Shown one piece after another: positions 48,011 to 56,485 of a stretch of DNA of 64,000 nt. The translations under genes and the position numbers were made by a program. The stretch is from Burkholderia ubonensis (GTDB taxonomy: Bacteria; Pseudomonadota; Gammaproteobacteria; Burkholderiales; Burkholderiaceae): positions 1,054,001 to 1,118,000 of the forward strand of contig NZ_CP013420.1 of assembly GCF_001718695.1 (NCBI RefSeq), written 5' to 3'. Position 1 is the first letter of the stretch, and each line of letters opens with the position of its first letter. Below the pieces are notes generated by a model, which saw nothing but the letters and a program-made list of their open reading frames with translations, had not been told where the DNA came from and searched no databases.

Positions 48011-49969
48011 ATGAGCCCGTTGAACTTTCCGAGTGACCGCCCCATCGATCTCGCCTGCCTCGGCCGCGTCGCCGTGGATCTTTACGCGCAGCAGTACGGC
48101 AGCCGCCTGGAGGACGCGCGCAGCTTCCAGATGTATCTCGGCGGCTCGTCGGGCAACGTCGCGTTCGGCGTCGCCCGGCTCGGGCTGAAGACCGCGATGA
48201 TCTCGCGCGTCGGCGACGAGCAGATGGGCCGCTTCGTGCGCGAGACGCTCGAGCGCGAAGGCTGCGACACGAGCCAGCTGCAGACCGACCCCGAACGCCT
48301 GACCGCGCTGGTGCTGCTCGGGCTGAAGGATCGCGACACGTTCCCGCTGCTGTTCGTGCGCGAGAACTGCGCGGACATGGCCGTGCGCGCCGACGAGATC
48401 CGCGAGGACTTCATCGCGGGTTGCCGCGCGCTCGCGATCACCGGCACGCATCTGTCCACGCCGGGCACGCGCGAAGCGTCGCTGGCCGCGCTCGGCTATG
48501 CGCGCCGCCACGGCGTCGTGCGCGTCCTCGACATCGACTACCGGCCCGTGCTGTGGGGGCTGACCGCGCGCGGCGCGGGCGAGAACCGCTACGTGCCGGA
48601 TGCACAGGTGACGCGTCAGCTGCAACAGGTGCTCGGCGAATTCGACCTGCTGGTCGGCACCGAGGAGGAATTCCTGATCGCGGGCGGCGTGCCGCACGAC
48701 CTGATCGCGTCGCTTCAGGCCGTGCGCCGCGCGAGCGGCGCGGTGCTGGTGGTCAAGCGCGGCGCGCTCGGCTGCTGCGTGATCGAAGGCGCGATTCCCG
48801 CGCGCATCGACGATGCGCCGACCTTCCACGGCGAACGCGTCGAGGTGCTCAACGTGCTCGGCGCCGGCGACGCGTTTCTGTCGGGCCTGCTGTCGGGGCT
48901 GCTGCGCGGCCGCGACTGGGCCGAGTCGACGCGCATCGCGAACGCGTGCGGCGCGATCGTCGTGTCGCGCCACGCATGCTCGGCCGCGATGCCGACGCCG
49001 GCCGAACTCGCGCACTGGTTCGGCGGCAGCCGCCATCCCGCGGTCGACGCCGACCGCACGCTCGCGCACCTGCATCGCGTGACGGTGCCGCGCCGCGAAT
49101 GGGACGATCTGTGCGTGATGGCGTTCGACCATCGCAGCCAGTTCTACGAACTCGCGGTGCAGGCCGGCGCGGACGAAGCGCGGATCAAGACGCTCAAGCG
49201 CCTGCTGGTGCGCGCGGCCGAGCAGGTCGAGCGCGACCGCCGGATCGAAGGCCACGTCGGCGTGCTGATCGACGGCGGCGCCTACGGCAGCGACGCGCTC
49301 GCGTCGGCCACCGGGCGCGGCTGGTGGGTCGGCCGCCCAGTCGAGCTGCCGGGCTCGCGGCCGCTGCGCTTCGACGACACGCGCTCGGTCGGCTCCGCGC
49401 TCGCGCATTGGCCGACCGAGCAGGTCGTGAAGTGCCTCGTGCACTACCACCCCGACGACGACGTCGACCTGCGCGTCGCGCAGGAGCAGCGCGTGCTGGA
49501 GCTGTGGGAAGCCACCCGCGCAAGCGGCAACGAGCTGCTGCTGGAAATCATTCCGCCGCGCGCGGTCACGCCGGCCGGCACCGAGGACGACGCGGTGCTG
49601 CGCACCGTCGCGCGCTTCTACAACCTCGGCGTGATGCCCGAGTGGTGGAAGCTCGCGCCGATGAGCGCCGACGGCTGGGCGCGGCTCGCGGCGCTCGTCG
49701 CCGAGCGCGACCGCCATTGCCGCGGCGCGGTGATCCTTGGGCTGAACCAGCCGCTGCAATATCTCGTCGACAGCTTCCGCTCGGCGACGGACCCGATCGT
49801 CAAGGGTTTCATGGTCGGGCGCTCGCTGTGGGCCGATGCGTCGCTGAACTGGCTCGCCGGCCGGATCGACGACCAGGCGCTGATCGACGAAGTCGCGGGC
49901 AACTTCGCGCAGCTCGTGGACGCGTGGCTCGGCCGCCGGGCCGCCGCGCGCGCCGCCGCGGCAGCCTGA
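48011..49969 (+). CDS. iolC: 5-dehydro-2-deoxygluconokinase fused to DUF2090 (IolC-DUF2090)
   Basis: A 652-residue two-domain enzyme. Residues about 12-320 form a PfkB carbohydrate kinase (GGSSGNVAFGVARLG near the N-terminus, catalytic NVLGAGDAFLSGLLSG) that phosphorylates 2-deoxy-5-keto-gluconate. Residues about 330-645 are a DUF2090 domain (CVMAFDHRSQFYEL, LVHYHPDDDVDLR, GLNQPLQYL, GFMVGRSLWADASLNWLAG) resembling class I aldolases of the LacD type. It probably supplies the next step, the cleavage done elsewhere by IolJ; no separate iolJ is seen here. The ATG at 48011 (MSPLNFPSD) is the usual start for this fusion. Confidence 0.93.
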   Translation: MSPLNFPSDRPIDLACLGRVAVDLYAQQYGSRLEDARSFQMYLGGSSGNVAFGVARLGLKTAMISRVGDEQMGRFVRETLEREGCDTSQLQTDPERLTALVLLGLKDRDTFPLLFVRENCADMAVRADEIREDFIAGCRALAITGTHLSTPGTREASLAALGYARRHGVVRVLDIDYRPVLWGLTARGAGENRYVPDAQVTRQLQQVLGEFDLLVGTEEEFLIAGGVPHDLIASLQAVRRASGAVLVVKRGALGCCVIEGAIPARIDDAPTFHGERVEVLNVLGAGDAFLSGLLSGLLRGRDWAESTRIANACGAIVVSRHACSAAMPTPAELAHWFGGSRHPAVDADRTLAHLHRVTVPRREWDDLCVMAFDHRSQFYELAVQAGADEARIKTLKRLLVRAAEQVERDRRIEGHVGVLIDGGAYGSDALASATGRGWWVGRPVELPGSRPLRFDDTRSVGSALAHWPTEQVVKCLVHYHPDDDVDLRVAQEQRVLELWEATRASGNELLLEIIPPRAVTPAGTEDDAVLRTVARFYNLGVMPEWWKLAPMSADGWARLAALVAERDRHCRGAVILGLNQPLQYLVDSFRSATDPIVKGFMVGRSLWADASLNWLAGRIDDQALIDEVAGNFAQLVDAWLGRRAAARAAAAA

Positions 49970-50014
49970 TACATGTGCCCGTGATGCCCCCCGACTCCTC
50001 TTGATCGACAGACG

Positions 50015-51898
50015 ATGACCACCACCGTAAGACTGACCGTCAGCCAGGCGCTCGTGCGCCATCTGGCCGCCCTGCGCGCCGAAGTCGTCCAGCCCGACGG
50101 GCGCACCGAGATCCTGCCGTACTGCGGCGGCGTGTTCGCGATCTTCGGCCACGGCAACGTGGCCGGGCTCGGCGAGGCGCTGCAGGCCGAGCGCGACCGC
50201 TTGCCGACGTTGCGTGCGCACAACGAGCAAGGGATGGCCAACGCGGCCGTCGCGTTCGCGAAAGCGAACTTCCGCCAGCGGATGATGGCCGCGACGTCGA
50301 GCATCGGCCCCGGCGCGACCAACATGCTGACCTCGGCCGCGCTCGCGCACGTCGGCCGGCTGCCGCTGCTGCTGCTGCCCGGCGACGTGTTCGTGTCGCG
50401 CCTGCCCGACCCCGTGCTGCAGCAGGTCGAGGATTTCGAACAGGGCGACGTCAGTGCGAACGACTGCTTCCGCCCGGTCACCCGCTACTTCGACCGGATC
50501 ACGTCGCCCGAGCAGTTGCTGGTCGCACTGCCGCGCGCGATCCAGGTGATGACCGACCCCGCGCAATGCGGCCCCGTGTGCCTCGCGCTGCCGCAGGACG
50601 TGCAGACCTTCGCCTACGACTGGCCGGCGGACTTCTTTGCGCCGCCGCTGATCCGGATGCGCCGTCCGCCGGCCGACGCGCTCGAACTCGCCGATGCGCT
50701 CGACGTGCTGAAGGCCGCGCAGAAGCCGCTGATCGTCGCCGGCGGCGGCGTGCTGTACAGCCAGGCGTGGGACGCGCTGCGCGCGTTCGCGGACACACAC
50801 GGCGTGCCGGTCGCCGAATCGCAGGCCGGCAAGGGCAGCCTCGCGTGGGACCACCCGCTGAACCTCGGCGCGATCGGCGTGACCGGCTCGCCCGCCGCGA
50901 ACCGCGCGGCCGCGCAGGCCGACGTCGTGTTCGCGGTCGGCACGCGGCTGCAGGACTTCACGACCGGCTCGCATGCGCTGTACGGCCACGCGACGCTGCT
51001 GAGCCTGAACGTGCAGCCGTTCGATGCGGGCAAGAAACGCGGCCGGCAGTTGGTCGCCGACGCACGCACCGGCCTCGGCCAGTTGTCGGCCGCGCTCGCG
51101 GGCTGGCGCGCGGACGCCGCCTGGACGGCCGCCAACCGCGACCAGGCCGCCGCGTGGAACGCGCGCGTCGCGGCACTCACGACGCGCGTGCCGAAGGACA
51201 CGCTGCCGTACGACGCCGAGGTGATCGGCGCGGTGCGCGACTCCGCGGCCGACGCGGGACGCGACAGCGCGCGCGACGATCTCGTCGTGTGCGCGGCCGG
51301 CACGCTGCCGGCCGAGCTGCACAAGCTGTGGCGCAGCGGCGTGCCGGGCAACTATCACATGGACTATGCGTATTCGTGCATGGGCTACGAGGTCGCGGGC
51401 GGCCTCGGCGCGAAGCTCGCGCGGCCTGAGCGCGAAGTGATCGTGATCGTCGGCGACGGTTCGTACATGATGCTCAACGCCGAACTCGCGACCTCCGTGA
51501 TGCTCGGCCGCAAGATCATCGTCGTGATCCTCGACAACCGCGGCTACGGCTGCATCGAGCGGCTGCAGCTGAACTGCGGCGGCGCGAGCTTCAACAACAT
51601 GCTCGACGACTGTGTGCCGGAAGGCGGCGAACGCTCGACGCTCGACTTCGCGATGCATGCGCGCGCGATGGGCGCCGAGGCCGTGCACGTACGCGACGTC
51701 GGCGAGCTGCGCAGCGAGATGCGGCGCGCGCGCGCCGCGAAGACGAGTCAGGTGCTCGTGATCGACACCACGCACCGGCGCACCACCGACGACGGCGGCG
51801 CATGGTGGGAAGTCGCGGTGCCGCAGGTGTCCGCGCGCGCCGACGTCGAGCGCGCGCACCACGCGTATCTGGAAGCGAAGACCCGCCAACGGCGCTGA
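50015..51898 (+). CDS. iolD: 3D-(3,5/4)-trihydroxycyclohexane-1,2-dione acylhydrolase
   Basis: A 627-residue thiamine-diphosphate enzyme that opens the ring of the diketo-inositol intermediate to 5-deoxyglucuronate. The ThDP-binding motif GDGSYMMLNAELATS ends in LDNRGYG (about residues 480-510); the N-terminal pyrimidine-binding part has the catalytic Glu in AHNEQGMANAAVAF. The middle domain (about 210-360) is the usual TPP_enzyme_M fold. It starts 45 bases after iolC and precedes iolE by 62 bases on the same strand, so it is co-transcribed. Confidence 0.95.
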   Translation: MTTTVRLTVSQALVRHLAALRAEVVQPDGRTEILPYCGGVFAIFGHGNVAGLGEALQAERDRLPTLRAHNEQGMANAAVAFAKANFRQRMMAATSSIGPGATNMLTSAALAHVGRLPLLLLPGDVFVSRLPDPVLQQVEDFEQGDVSANDCFRPVTRYFDRITSPEQLLVALPRAIQVMTDPAQCGPVCLALPQDVQTFAYDWPADFFAPPLIRMRRPPADALELADALDVLKAAQKPLIVAGGGVLYSQAWDALRAFADTHGVPVAESQAGKGSLAWDHPLNLGAIGVTGSPAANRAAAQADVVFAVGTRLQDFTTGSHALYGHATLLSLNVQPFDAGKKRGRQLVADARTGLGQLSAALAGWRADAAWTAANRDQAAAWNARVAALTTRVPKDTLPYDAEVIGAVRDSAADAGRDSARDDLVVCAAGTLPAELHKLWRSGVPGNYHMDYAYSCMGYEVAGGLGAKLARPEREVIVIVGDGSYMMLNAELATSVMLGRKIIVVILDNRGYGCIERLQLNCGGASFNNMLDDCVPEGGERSTLDFAMHARAMGAEAVHVRDVGELRSEMRRARAAKTSQVLVIDTTHRRTTDDGGAWWEVAVPQVSARADVERAHHAYLEAKTRQRR

Positions 51899-51960
51899 CG
51901 TCGCCGTCCGCCCAAGAACCCGCATCGCGCCAACAACCTTCGAACCAAGGAAGCCACGTC

Positions 51961-52890
51961 ATGAGCTGGAACGTTCGCATCGGTATCAACCCCCTGTCGT
52001 GGATGAACGACGACCTGCCGTCGCTCGGCGGCGAGACGCCGCTCGAGACGACGCTGCAGGAAGGCGCCGAGATCGGCTACGCGGGCTTCGAGCTCGGCAA
52101 CAAGTTTCCGAAGACGGGCCCGGAGCTGAAGGCGAAGCTCGCCGAATTCGGGCTCGTGTGCGTGTCCGGCTGGTATTCGGGCTTCCTCGCGGAAGTCGAG
52201 CCGGGCATGAGCGACGCGGATGCGGTGGCCGCGGAAATCGAACGCTGCCGCGCGCACATGACGAAGCTGCAGTACAACGACGTGAAGGTGGTGGTCTACG
52301 GCGAATGCGCGGGCACGATCCAGGGGCGCATCGACACGCCGGTCGCGAAGCGGCCGCGCTTCGTCGACGACACCGCGTGGCGGCGCTACGCGGCGCGCCT
52401 CGACGCGTTCGGCGCGCACCTGCTCGACACCTACGGCATCAAGCTCGCCTACCATCACCACATGGGCGCGTACGTCGAATCGCCGGACGATGTCGACCGC
52501 CTGATGGCGCTGACCGACCCGGCGAAGGTATTCCTGCTGTTCGACACCGGCCATGCGTATTTCGGCGGCGCGGCCGACCCGGTCGCACTCCTGAGGAAAC
52601 ACGTGGCGCGCGTCGTTCACGTGCACTGCAAGGACGTGCGGCCGAAGGTCGTCACGCAGGCGCGCAACGACGGCTGGAGCTTCCTGAACGGCGTGATCAA
52701 CGGCACCTTCACGGTGCCCGGCGACGGCGCGCTCGACTACGACGCGACGCTGCGCACGCTGCGCGACGCCGGCTACGAAGGCTGGCTCGTCGTCGAGGCC
52801 GAGCAGGACCCGGCCGTCGCGCCGAGCTATCAGTATGCGAAGAAGGGATACGAATCGCTGCGCGCGATCGTCGACCGATTGAGCGCGTGA
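51961..52890 (+). CDS. iolE: myo-inosose-2 dehydratase
   Basis: A 309-residue TIM-barrel enzyme of the xylose isomerase-like family. It dehydrates 2-keto-myo-inositol to the diketone used by IolD. Family segments are IGINPLSWMNDDLPSLG near the N-terminus, the metal-site region LAYHHHMGAYVES, LFDTGHAYFGGA and VHVHCKDVRPKV. The ATG at 51961 (MSWNVRIGINP) follows AAGGAAG and is preferred to an upstream in-frame start at 51802. It sits between iolD and iolB. Confidence 0.95.
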   Translation: MSWNVRIGINPLSWMNDDLPSLGGETPLETTLQEGAEIGYAGFELGNKFPKTGPELKAKLAEFGLVCVSGWYSGFLAEVEPGMSDADAVAAEIERCRAHMTKLQYNDVKVVVYGECAGTIQGRIDTPVAKRPRFVDDTAWRRYAARLDAFGAHLLDTYGIKLAYHHHMGAYVESPDDVDRLMALTDPAKVFLLFDTGHAYFGGAADPVALLRKHVARVVHVHCKDVRPKVVTQARNDGWSFLNGVINGTFTVPGDGALDYDATLRTLRDAGYEGWLVVEAEQDPAVAPSYQYAKKGYESLRAIVDRLSA

Positions 52891-52934
52891 ATGCTCGACC
52901 GCCTGAGCCCCACCCTATTGCGGAGCCCTGTTCC

Positions 52935-53753
52935 ATGACGATTTCTCCCCTGCTGGTCAAGGCATCGCCCGACCGCGAGATCTGCAACGTCACGCCCGAG
53001 TCGGCCGGCTGGAAGCATGTCGGTTTTCGCGCGCTGCGGCTGAAGGCCGGCGACACCGAAACGCTCGATACCGGCTCGCGCGAACTGTGCGTCGTCGTGC
53101 TCACCGGCACGGTGCGCGCGGAAGTCGACGGCCGGACCTACGACGCGCTCGGCAAGCGCGACAGCGTCTTCGAAGACGTGTCGCCGGATGCGCTGTACGT
53201 GCCGGGCGGCAAGCGCGTCACGTTGAGCGCGATGCGCGACGCGGAGATCGCGCTGTGCACCGCGCCGTACGCGACCGGCGACAAGCCGGTGCTGCGCCTC
53301 GACGGCGAGCGGATGCGCCGCTCGGTACGCGGACAAGGCACCAACACGCGCTACGTGTGCGACATCCTGATGGGCGACAACCCGGCCGCCGAGCGGCTGC
53401 TGGTCGTCGAAGTCGTCACGCCGGCGAGCCATTCGAGCAGCTATCCGCCGCACAAGCACGATCGCGACGCGGCGCCCGACGAAACCTCGCTCGAGGAAAC
53501 CTACTATCACCGGATCGATCCGCCGCAGGGCTTCGCGTTCCAGCGCGTGTACACGGACGACCGCAGCCTCGACGAAGCGTGCGCGGTCGAGGATCACGAC
53601 GTGGTGATGGTGCCGCGCGGCTATCACCCGGTGGTCGCGCCGCACGGCTACAAGCTGTATTACCTGAACGTGATGGCCGGGCCGAGCCGCGCGTGGGCGT
53701 TCAAGAACGACCCCGCGCACGAGTGGATGCTCGACGCGGCACCGAAGCGCTGA
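52935..53753 (+). CDS. iolB: 5-deoxy-glucuronate isomerase
   Basis: A 272-residue bicupin of the KduI/IolB family. It isomerises 5-deoxyglucuronate to 2-deoxy-5-keto-gluconate, the substrate of IolC. The metal-binding motif is in SSYPPHKHD with a Glu in SLEETYYH and a His in VPRGYHPVVAPHGYKLYYLN. The ATG at 52935 (MTISPLLVKA) is the conserved start. It is the last gene of the rightward iolCDEB operon and starts 44 bases after iolE. The gene order gives all steps from IolE to IolC. Confidence 0.95.
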   Translation: MTISPLLVKASPDREICNVTPESAGWKHVGFRALRLKAGDTETLDTGSRELCVVVLTGTVRAEVDGRTYDALGKRDSVFEDVSPDALYVPGGKRVTLSAMRDAEIALCTAPYATGDKPVLRLDGERMRRSVRGQGTNTRYVCDILMGDNPAAERLLVVEVVTPASHSSSYPPHKHDRDAAPDETSLEETYYHRIDPPQGFAFQRVYTDDRSLDEACAVEDHDVVMVPRGYHPVVAPHGYKLYYLNVMAGPSRAWAFKNDPAHEWMLDAAPKR

Positions 53754-53862
53754 CGTGCGGAAACGTCCGAGCAGTGAATGGAACGTGGGCTGTGCGGCCC
53801 GTGACGATGGGACGGCCGGTATGCGCATGAGCCTGCGCAGCCGGCAATGCTACGGAGCCGTC

Positions 53863-54060
53863 ATGATGACGACCAGCTTTCGTCTCGCATCGCACGCGCT
53901 CGATGCGTTCGACGACGATGCGTCGAGCCCGGCGCTGCCGCACTTCAATGCGGCCGTCGCGCGTCGAATCGGCGAACTCGCGCGTCGTCGAATGTTTGCG
54001 GCGGCACGTCGGCGCGACCGCGCTGGCGATGCGCGCATCACGGTGCGCGTCGACGCATAA
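53863..54060 (+). CDS. Possible small protein, 65 residues
   Basis: A short frame starting MMTTSFRLASHALDAF. It has an acidic stretch (DDDASSP), then a basic helical part (VARRIGELARRRMFAAARRR). CGGAG lies 6 bases before the ATG at 53863. There is no membrane segment or recognisable domain. It follows iolB by 109 bases on the same strand and precedes a convergent SDR gene. It may be a real small gene or a chance frame. Confidence 0.35.
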   Translation: MMTTSFRLASHALDAFDDDASSPALPHFNAAVARRIGELARRRMFAAARRRDRAGDARITVRVDA

Positions 54061-54107
54061 AGGCGCGAACGGCGCACGCGCACCGTTCGCGCGATCCCGC
54101 GCGCCGG

Positions 54108-54854
54108 TCAGTTCAACCCGCCGCTCACCACCACGTGCTCGCCGGTCATCCAGCGCGCATCGTCCGACGCGAGGAACACCGCGATCGACGCGATGTCGTC
54201 GGGCTCGCCGAGGCGGCCGAGCGGCGTGTCCTTGAGCACCTGCGCCTCGAGATCGGAGCCGATGATGCCCGCGCTGTGCGTGCCTTCGGTCACCACCATC
54301 CCCGGGTTGATCGCGTTCACGCGAATCTTGCGCGGGCCGAGTTCGAGCGCGAGCACGCCGGTGATCGCGTCGACCGCGCCCTTGGTGCCGCTGTAGACGG
54401 CACTCGCGGGCGGCGTGATGCTGGTCACCACCGAGCTGATGTTGATGATGCTCGCGCCCTCGCCGAGGTGCTTGACGGCCGCCTGCGTCGTGAGCAGTAC
54501 GCCGAGCACGTTCGTATCGAACTGCCGGCGGTAGTGCTCTTCCGTGATCGCCTCGATCGGCGCGAATTCGTATACGCCGGAATTGTTGACGAGCACGTCG
54601 AGGCGGCCATACGTGTCGATCGCCGTGTCGACGATGCGCTGCGCGTCGGCCGCCTTCGACACGTCGCCGCCGACCGCGACCGCCCGGCCGCCGGCCTCGA
54701 CGATCGCGTTCACGACCGCGTCCGCGCCGGCCTTGCTGCTCGCGTAGTTGACGACGACCGCCGCACCTTCGGCGGCCAGTGCCCGCGCGATCGCGGCGCC
54801 GATGCCCTTGGACCCGCCCGTGACGATCGCGACCTTGTCTGCCAGCTTGCTCAT
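54108..54854 (-). CDS. SDR family NAD(P)-dependent oxidoreductase
   Basis: A 248-residue classical short-chain dehydrogenase. TGGSKGIG (about residues 12-19) binds the cofactor, NNSG lies at about 90, the catalytic Ser is in INISSVVTS, and YSGTK has the Tyr/Lys pair. The C-terminus ends HVVVSGGLN, as in many 3-oxoacyl reductase-like proteins. The substrate is unknown. GAGGAA precedes the ATG at 54854. It stands alone between the inositol locus and the ABC operon; the gap to the livF end is 170 bases. Confidence 0.88.
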   Translation of the reverse strand: MSKLADKVAIVTGGSKGIGAAIARALAAEGAAVVVNYASSKAGADAVVNAIVEAGGRAVAVGGDVSKAADAQRIVDTAIDTYGRLDVLVNNSGVYEFAPIEAITEEHYRRQFDTNVLGVLLTTQAAVKHLGEGASIINISSVVTSITPPASAVYSGTKGAVDAITGVLALELGPRKIRVNAINPGMVVTEGTHSAGIIGSDLEAQVLKDTPLGRLGEPDDIASIAVFLASDDARWMTGEHVVVSGGLN

Positions 54855-55024
54855 GATGTCATTCCTCATTCAAAAGACTTTCAATGGAGGGCGCCGGTTG
54901 CCGCGTTCGCGGCGCACCGGCCTGACTGGCAATGTAGGGGTTCGCGCGGCGACGATAAAGCGGCTCGACACGAATTGACTGGCGCGGCCAGCCGAACAAT
55001 CACCGGCGCGCTCAGCCGGCACGA

Positions 55025-55733
55025 TCAGCCGGCGCTCAGCCAAGCGTCGGCGATCTCGCCGCGCAAGCCGTCGAGCACGCCGTCATAGACGATCCGGCCC
55101 CGCCCCATCACCGCCGCGCGCCGCGTCAAGCGCGGCGCGAGCTGCAGCCGCTGCTCGATCAGCACGATCGCGACGCCGTCGGCCTGCAGCGCGGCCAGGC
55201 ACGCGCCGACCTCGTCGACCGCGCGCGGCGCGAGCCCTTCGGCCGGTTCGTCGACGATCAGCACGCGCGGGCCGCCGGCCAGCGCGCGCACCAGCGCGAG
55301 CACCTGCTGCTCGCCGCCCGACAGCCGGCCGGCCTTCACGTCCGCGCGCGCGGCCAGCAGCGGAAAGCGCGCGAGCAGCCGTTCGAGCGCCGCCCGTTCC
55401 TTCCGCCGCGCCGCCGACGCCGCGCAACCCGAGCCGCAGGTTGTCGCGCACGCTCAGCAGCGGGAACACGTCGCGGCTTTCGGCCACGTAAGCCACGCCG
55501 CGCCGCGCGATCTCGAAGGTGCGCGCGCCCGCGCATTCGGCGCCGGCGACCCGCACCGAGCCGGCCGTGCGCACGAGCCCCATCACGGCCTTCGCGAGCG
55601 TCGAGCGACCGGCGCCGTTGCGGCCGAGCAGCGCCAGCGTCTCGCCCGGCGCGAGCGCGAGATCGACGCCGTCGAGCACGGGCTGCATCCCGTACCACGC
55701 ATGCAGGCCGCGAATGTCGAGCAGCACGCTCAC
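55025..55733 (-). pseudogene. livF: Branched-chain amino-acid-type ABC ATPase LivF, one-base frameshift
   Basis: This would encode the second ATPase, about 235 residues, of a HAAT-type importer. The first frame begins at GTG 55733, overlapping the livG stop, and reads SVLLDIRGLHAWYG, Walker A GRNGAGRST and AYVAESRDVFPLLSVRDNL. The second frame supplies ERAALERLLARFPLL, the signature LSGGEQQVL and Walker B VLIVDEPAEGLAP. The shift lies around 55403-55415, where one extra base in a GCGGCGG-type run explains it. Removing one base gives a full-length protein. Walker A has Arg where Lys is normal (GAGRST), which is unusual and could affect ATP hydrolysis. Confidence 0.8.
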
Positions 55734-56485
55734 GCGACATCCTCCTCGCCGAGATAGGCGGCGCGCACGGCCGGATCGGCGCGGATCGCGTCGGGCGCGC
55801 CGGTCGCAACTACCGCGCCGCGCACCAGCACCGTGATGCGCTCGGCGAAGCCGAACACAGCGTCCATGTCGTGCTCGATCATCAGCACCGTACGGCCCTG
55901 CGTGGTCGCACGGATCAGCGCGAGCATCCGCGCCGCCTGCGCGCGGTTCATGCCGGCCGTCGGCTCGTCGAGCAGCAGCGTGCGGGCGCCGCTCGCGAGC
56001 GCGATCCCGAGGTCGAGCGCGCGCTGCTCCGCATAGCTCAGCTCGGCGGCCGGCGTGTCGCGCCGCGCGTCGAGCCCGATGTCGCGCAGCACTTGCGCGG
56101 CCGCACGATCGACTGACGCCGATTCGCGCAGCCGGCTCCACCAGCGCCGCCGCTCGGCCGGCGCATGCAGCGCCGCGCAACGCAGGTTGTCGAAGACGCT
56201 CAGGCGCGCGAACGCGCTGGTCTGCTGGAAACTGCGGCCGATGCCGAGGCGGCTCGCCGCGACCGGCCCGCGCCCGCGCAGCTCGACGCCGTGCAGCACC
56301 ACGCGCCCGCGCGTCGGCCGCGTCGCGCCGGCAATCACGCCGAACAACGTCGATTTGCCCGCGCCGTTCGGCCCGATCAGCGCATGGCGCTCGCCGGCCG
56401 CGACGCGCAACTCGACGCCGTCGAGCACGGTCTGCGCACCGAAACGCTGCACGATGCCGTGGAGCTCGATCGCGTCGCCGCTCAT
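55730..56485 (-). CDS. livG: Branched-chain amino-acid-type ABC ATPase LivG
   Basis: A 251-residue ATPase of the HAAT family. Walker A is GPNGAGKST (about residues 38-46), the signature is in AAELSYAEQRALDLGIAL, Walker B is LLLDEPTAGMN, and the H-loop is IEHDMDAVFGFA. The signature LSYAEQ differs from the usual LSYGEQ or LSGGQ. The ATG at 56485 overlaps the livM stop by 4 bases. The C-terminus ends with the LivG-specific sequence RAAYLGEEDVA. Imports an unknown amino acid, amide or aromatic acid. Confidence 0.9.
   Translation of the reverse strand: MSGDAIELHGIVQRFGAQTVLDGVELRVAAGERHALIGPNGAGKSTLFGVIAGATRPTRGRVVLHGVELRGRGPVAASRLGIGRSFQQTSAFARLSVFDNLRCAALHAPAERRRWWSRLRESASVDRAAAQVLRDIGLDARRDTPAAELSYAEQRALDLGIALASGARTLLLDEPTAGMNRAQAARMLALIRATTQGRTVLMIEHDMDAVFGFAERITVLVRGAVVATGAPDAIRADPAVRAAYLGEEDVA

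Noticed and set aside
47852..51925. A 1357-codon open frame antisense to iolC and iolD
   Set aside because: Composition is that of a shadow frame, it crosses several genes and their gaps, and both sense genes are well recognised.
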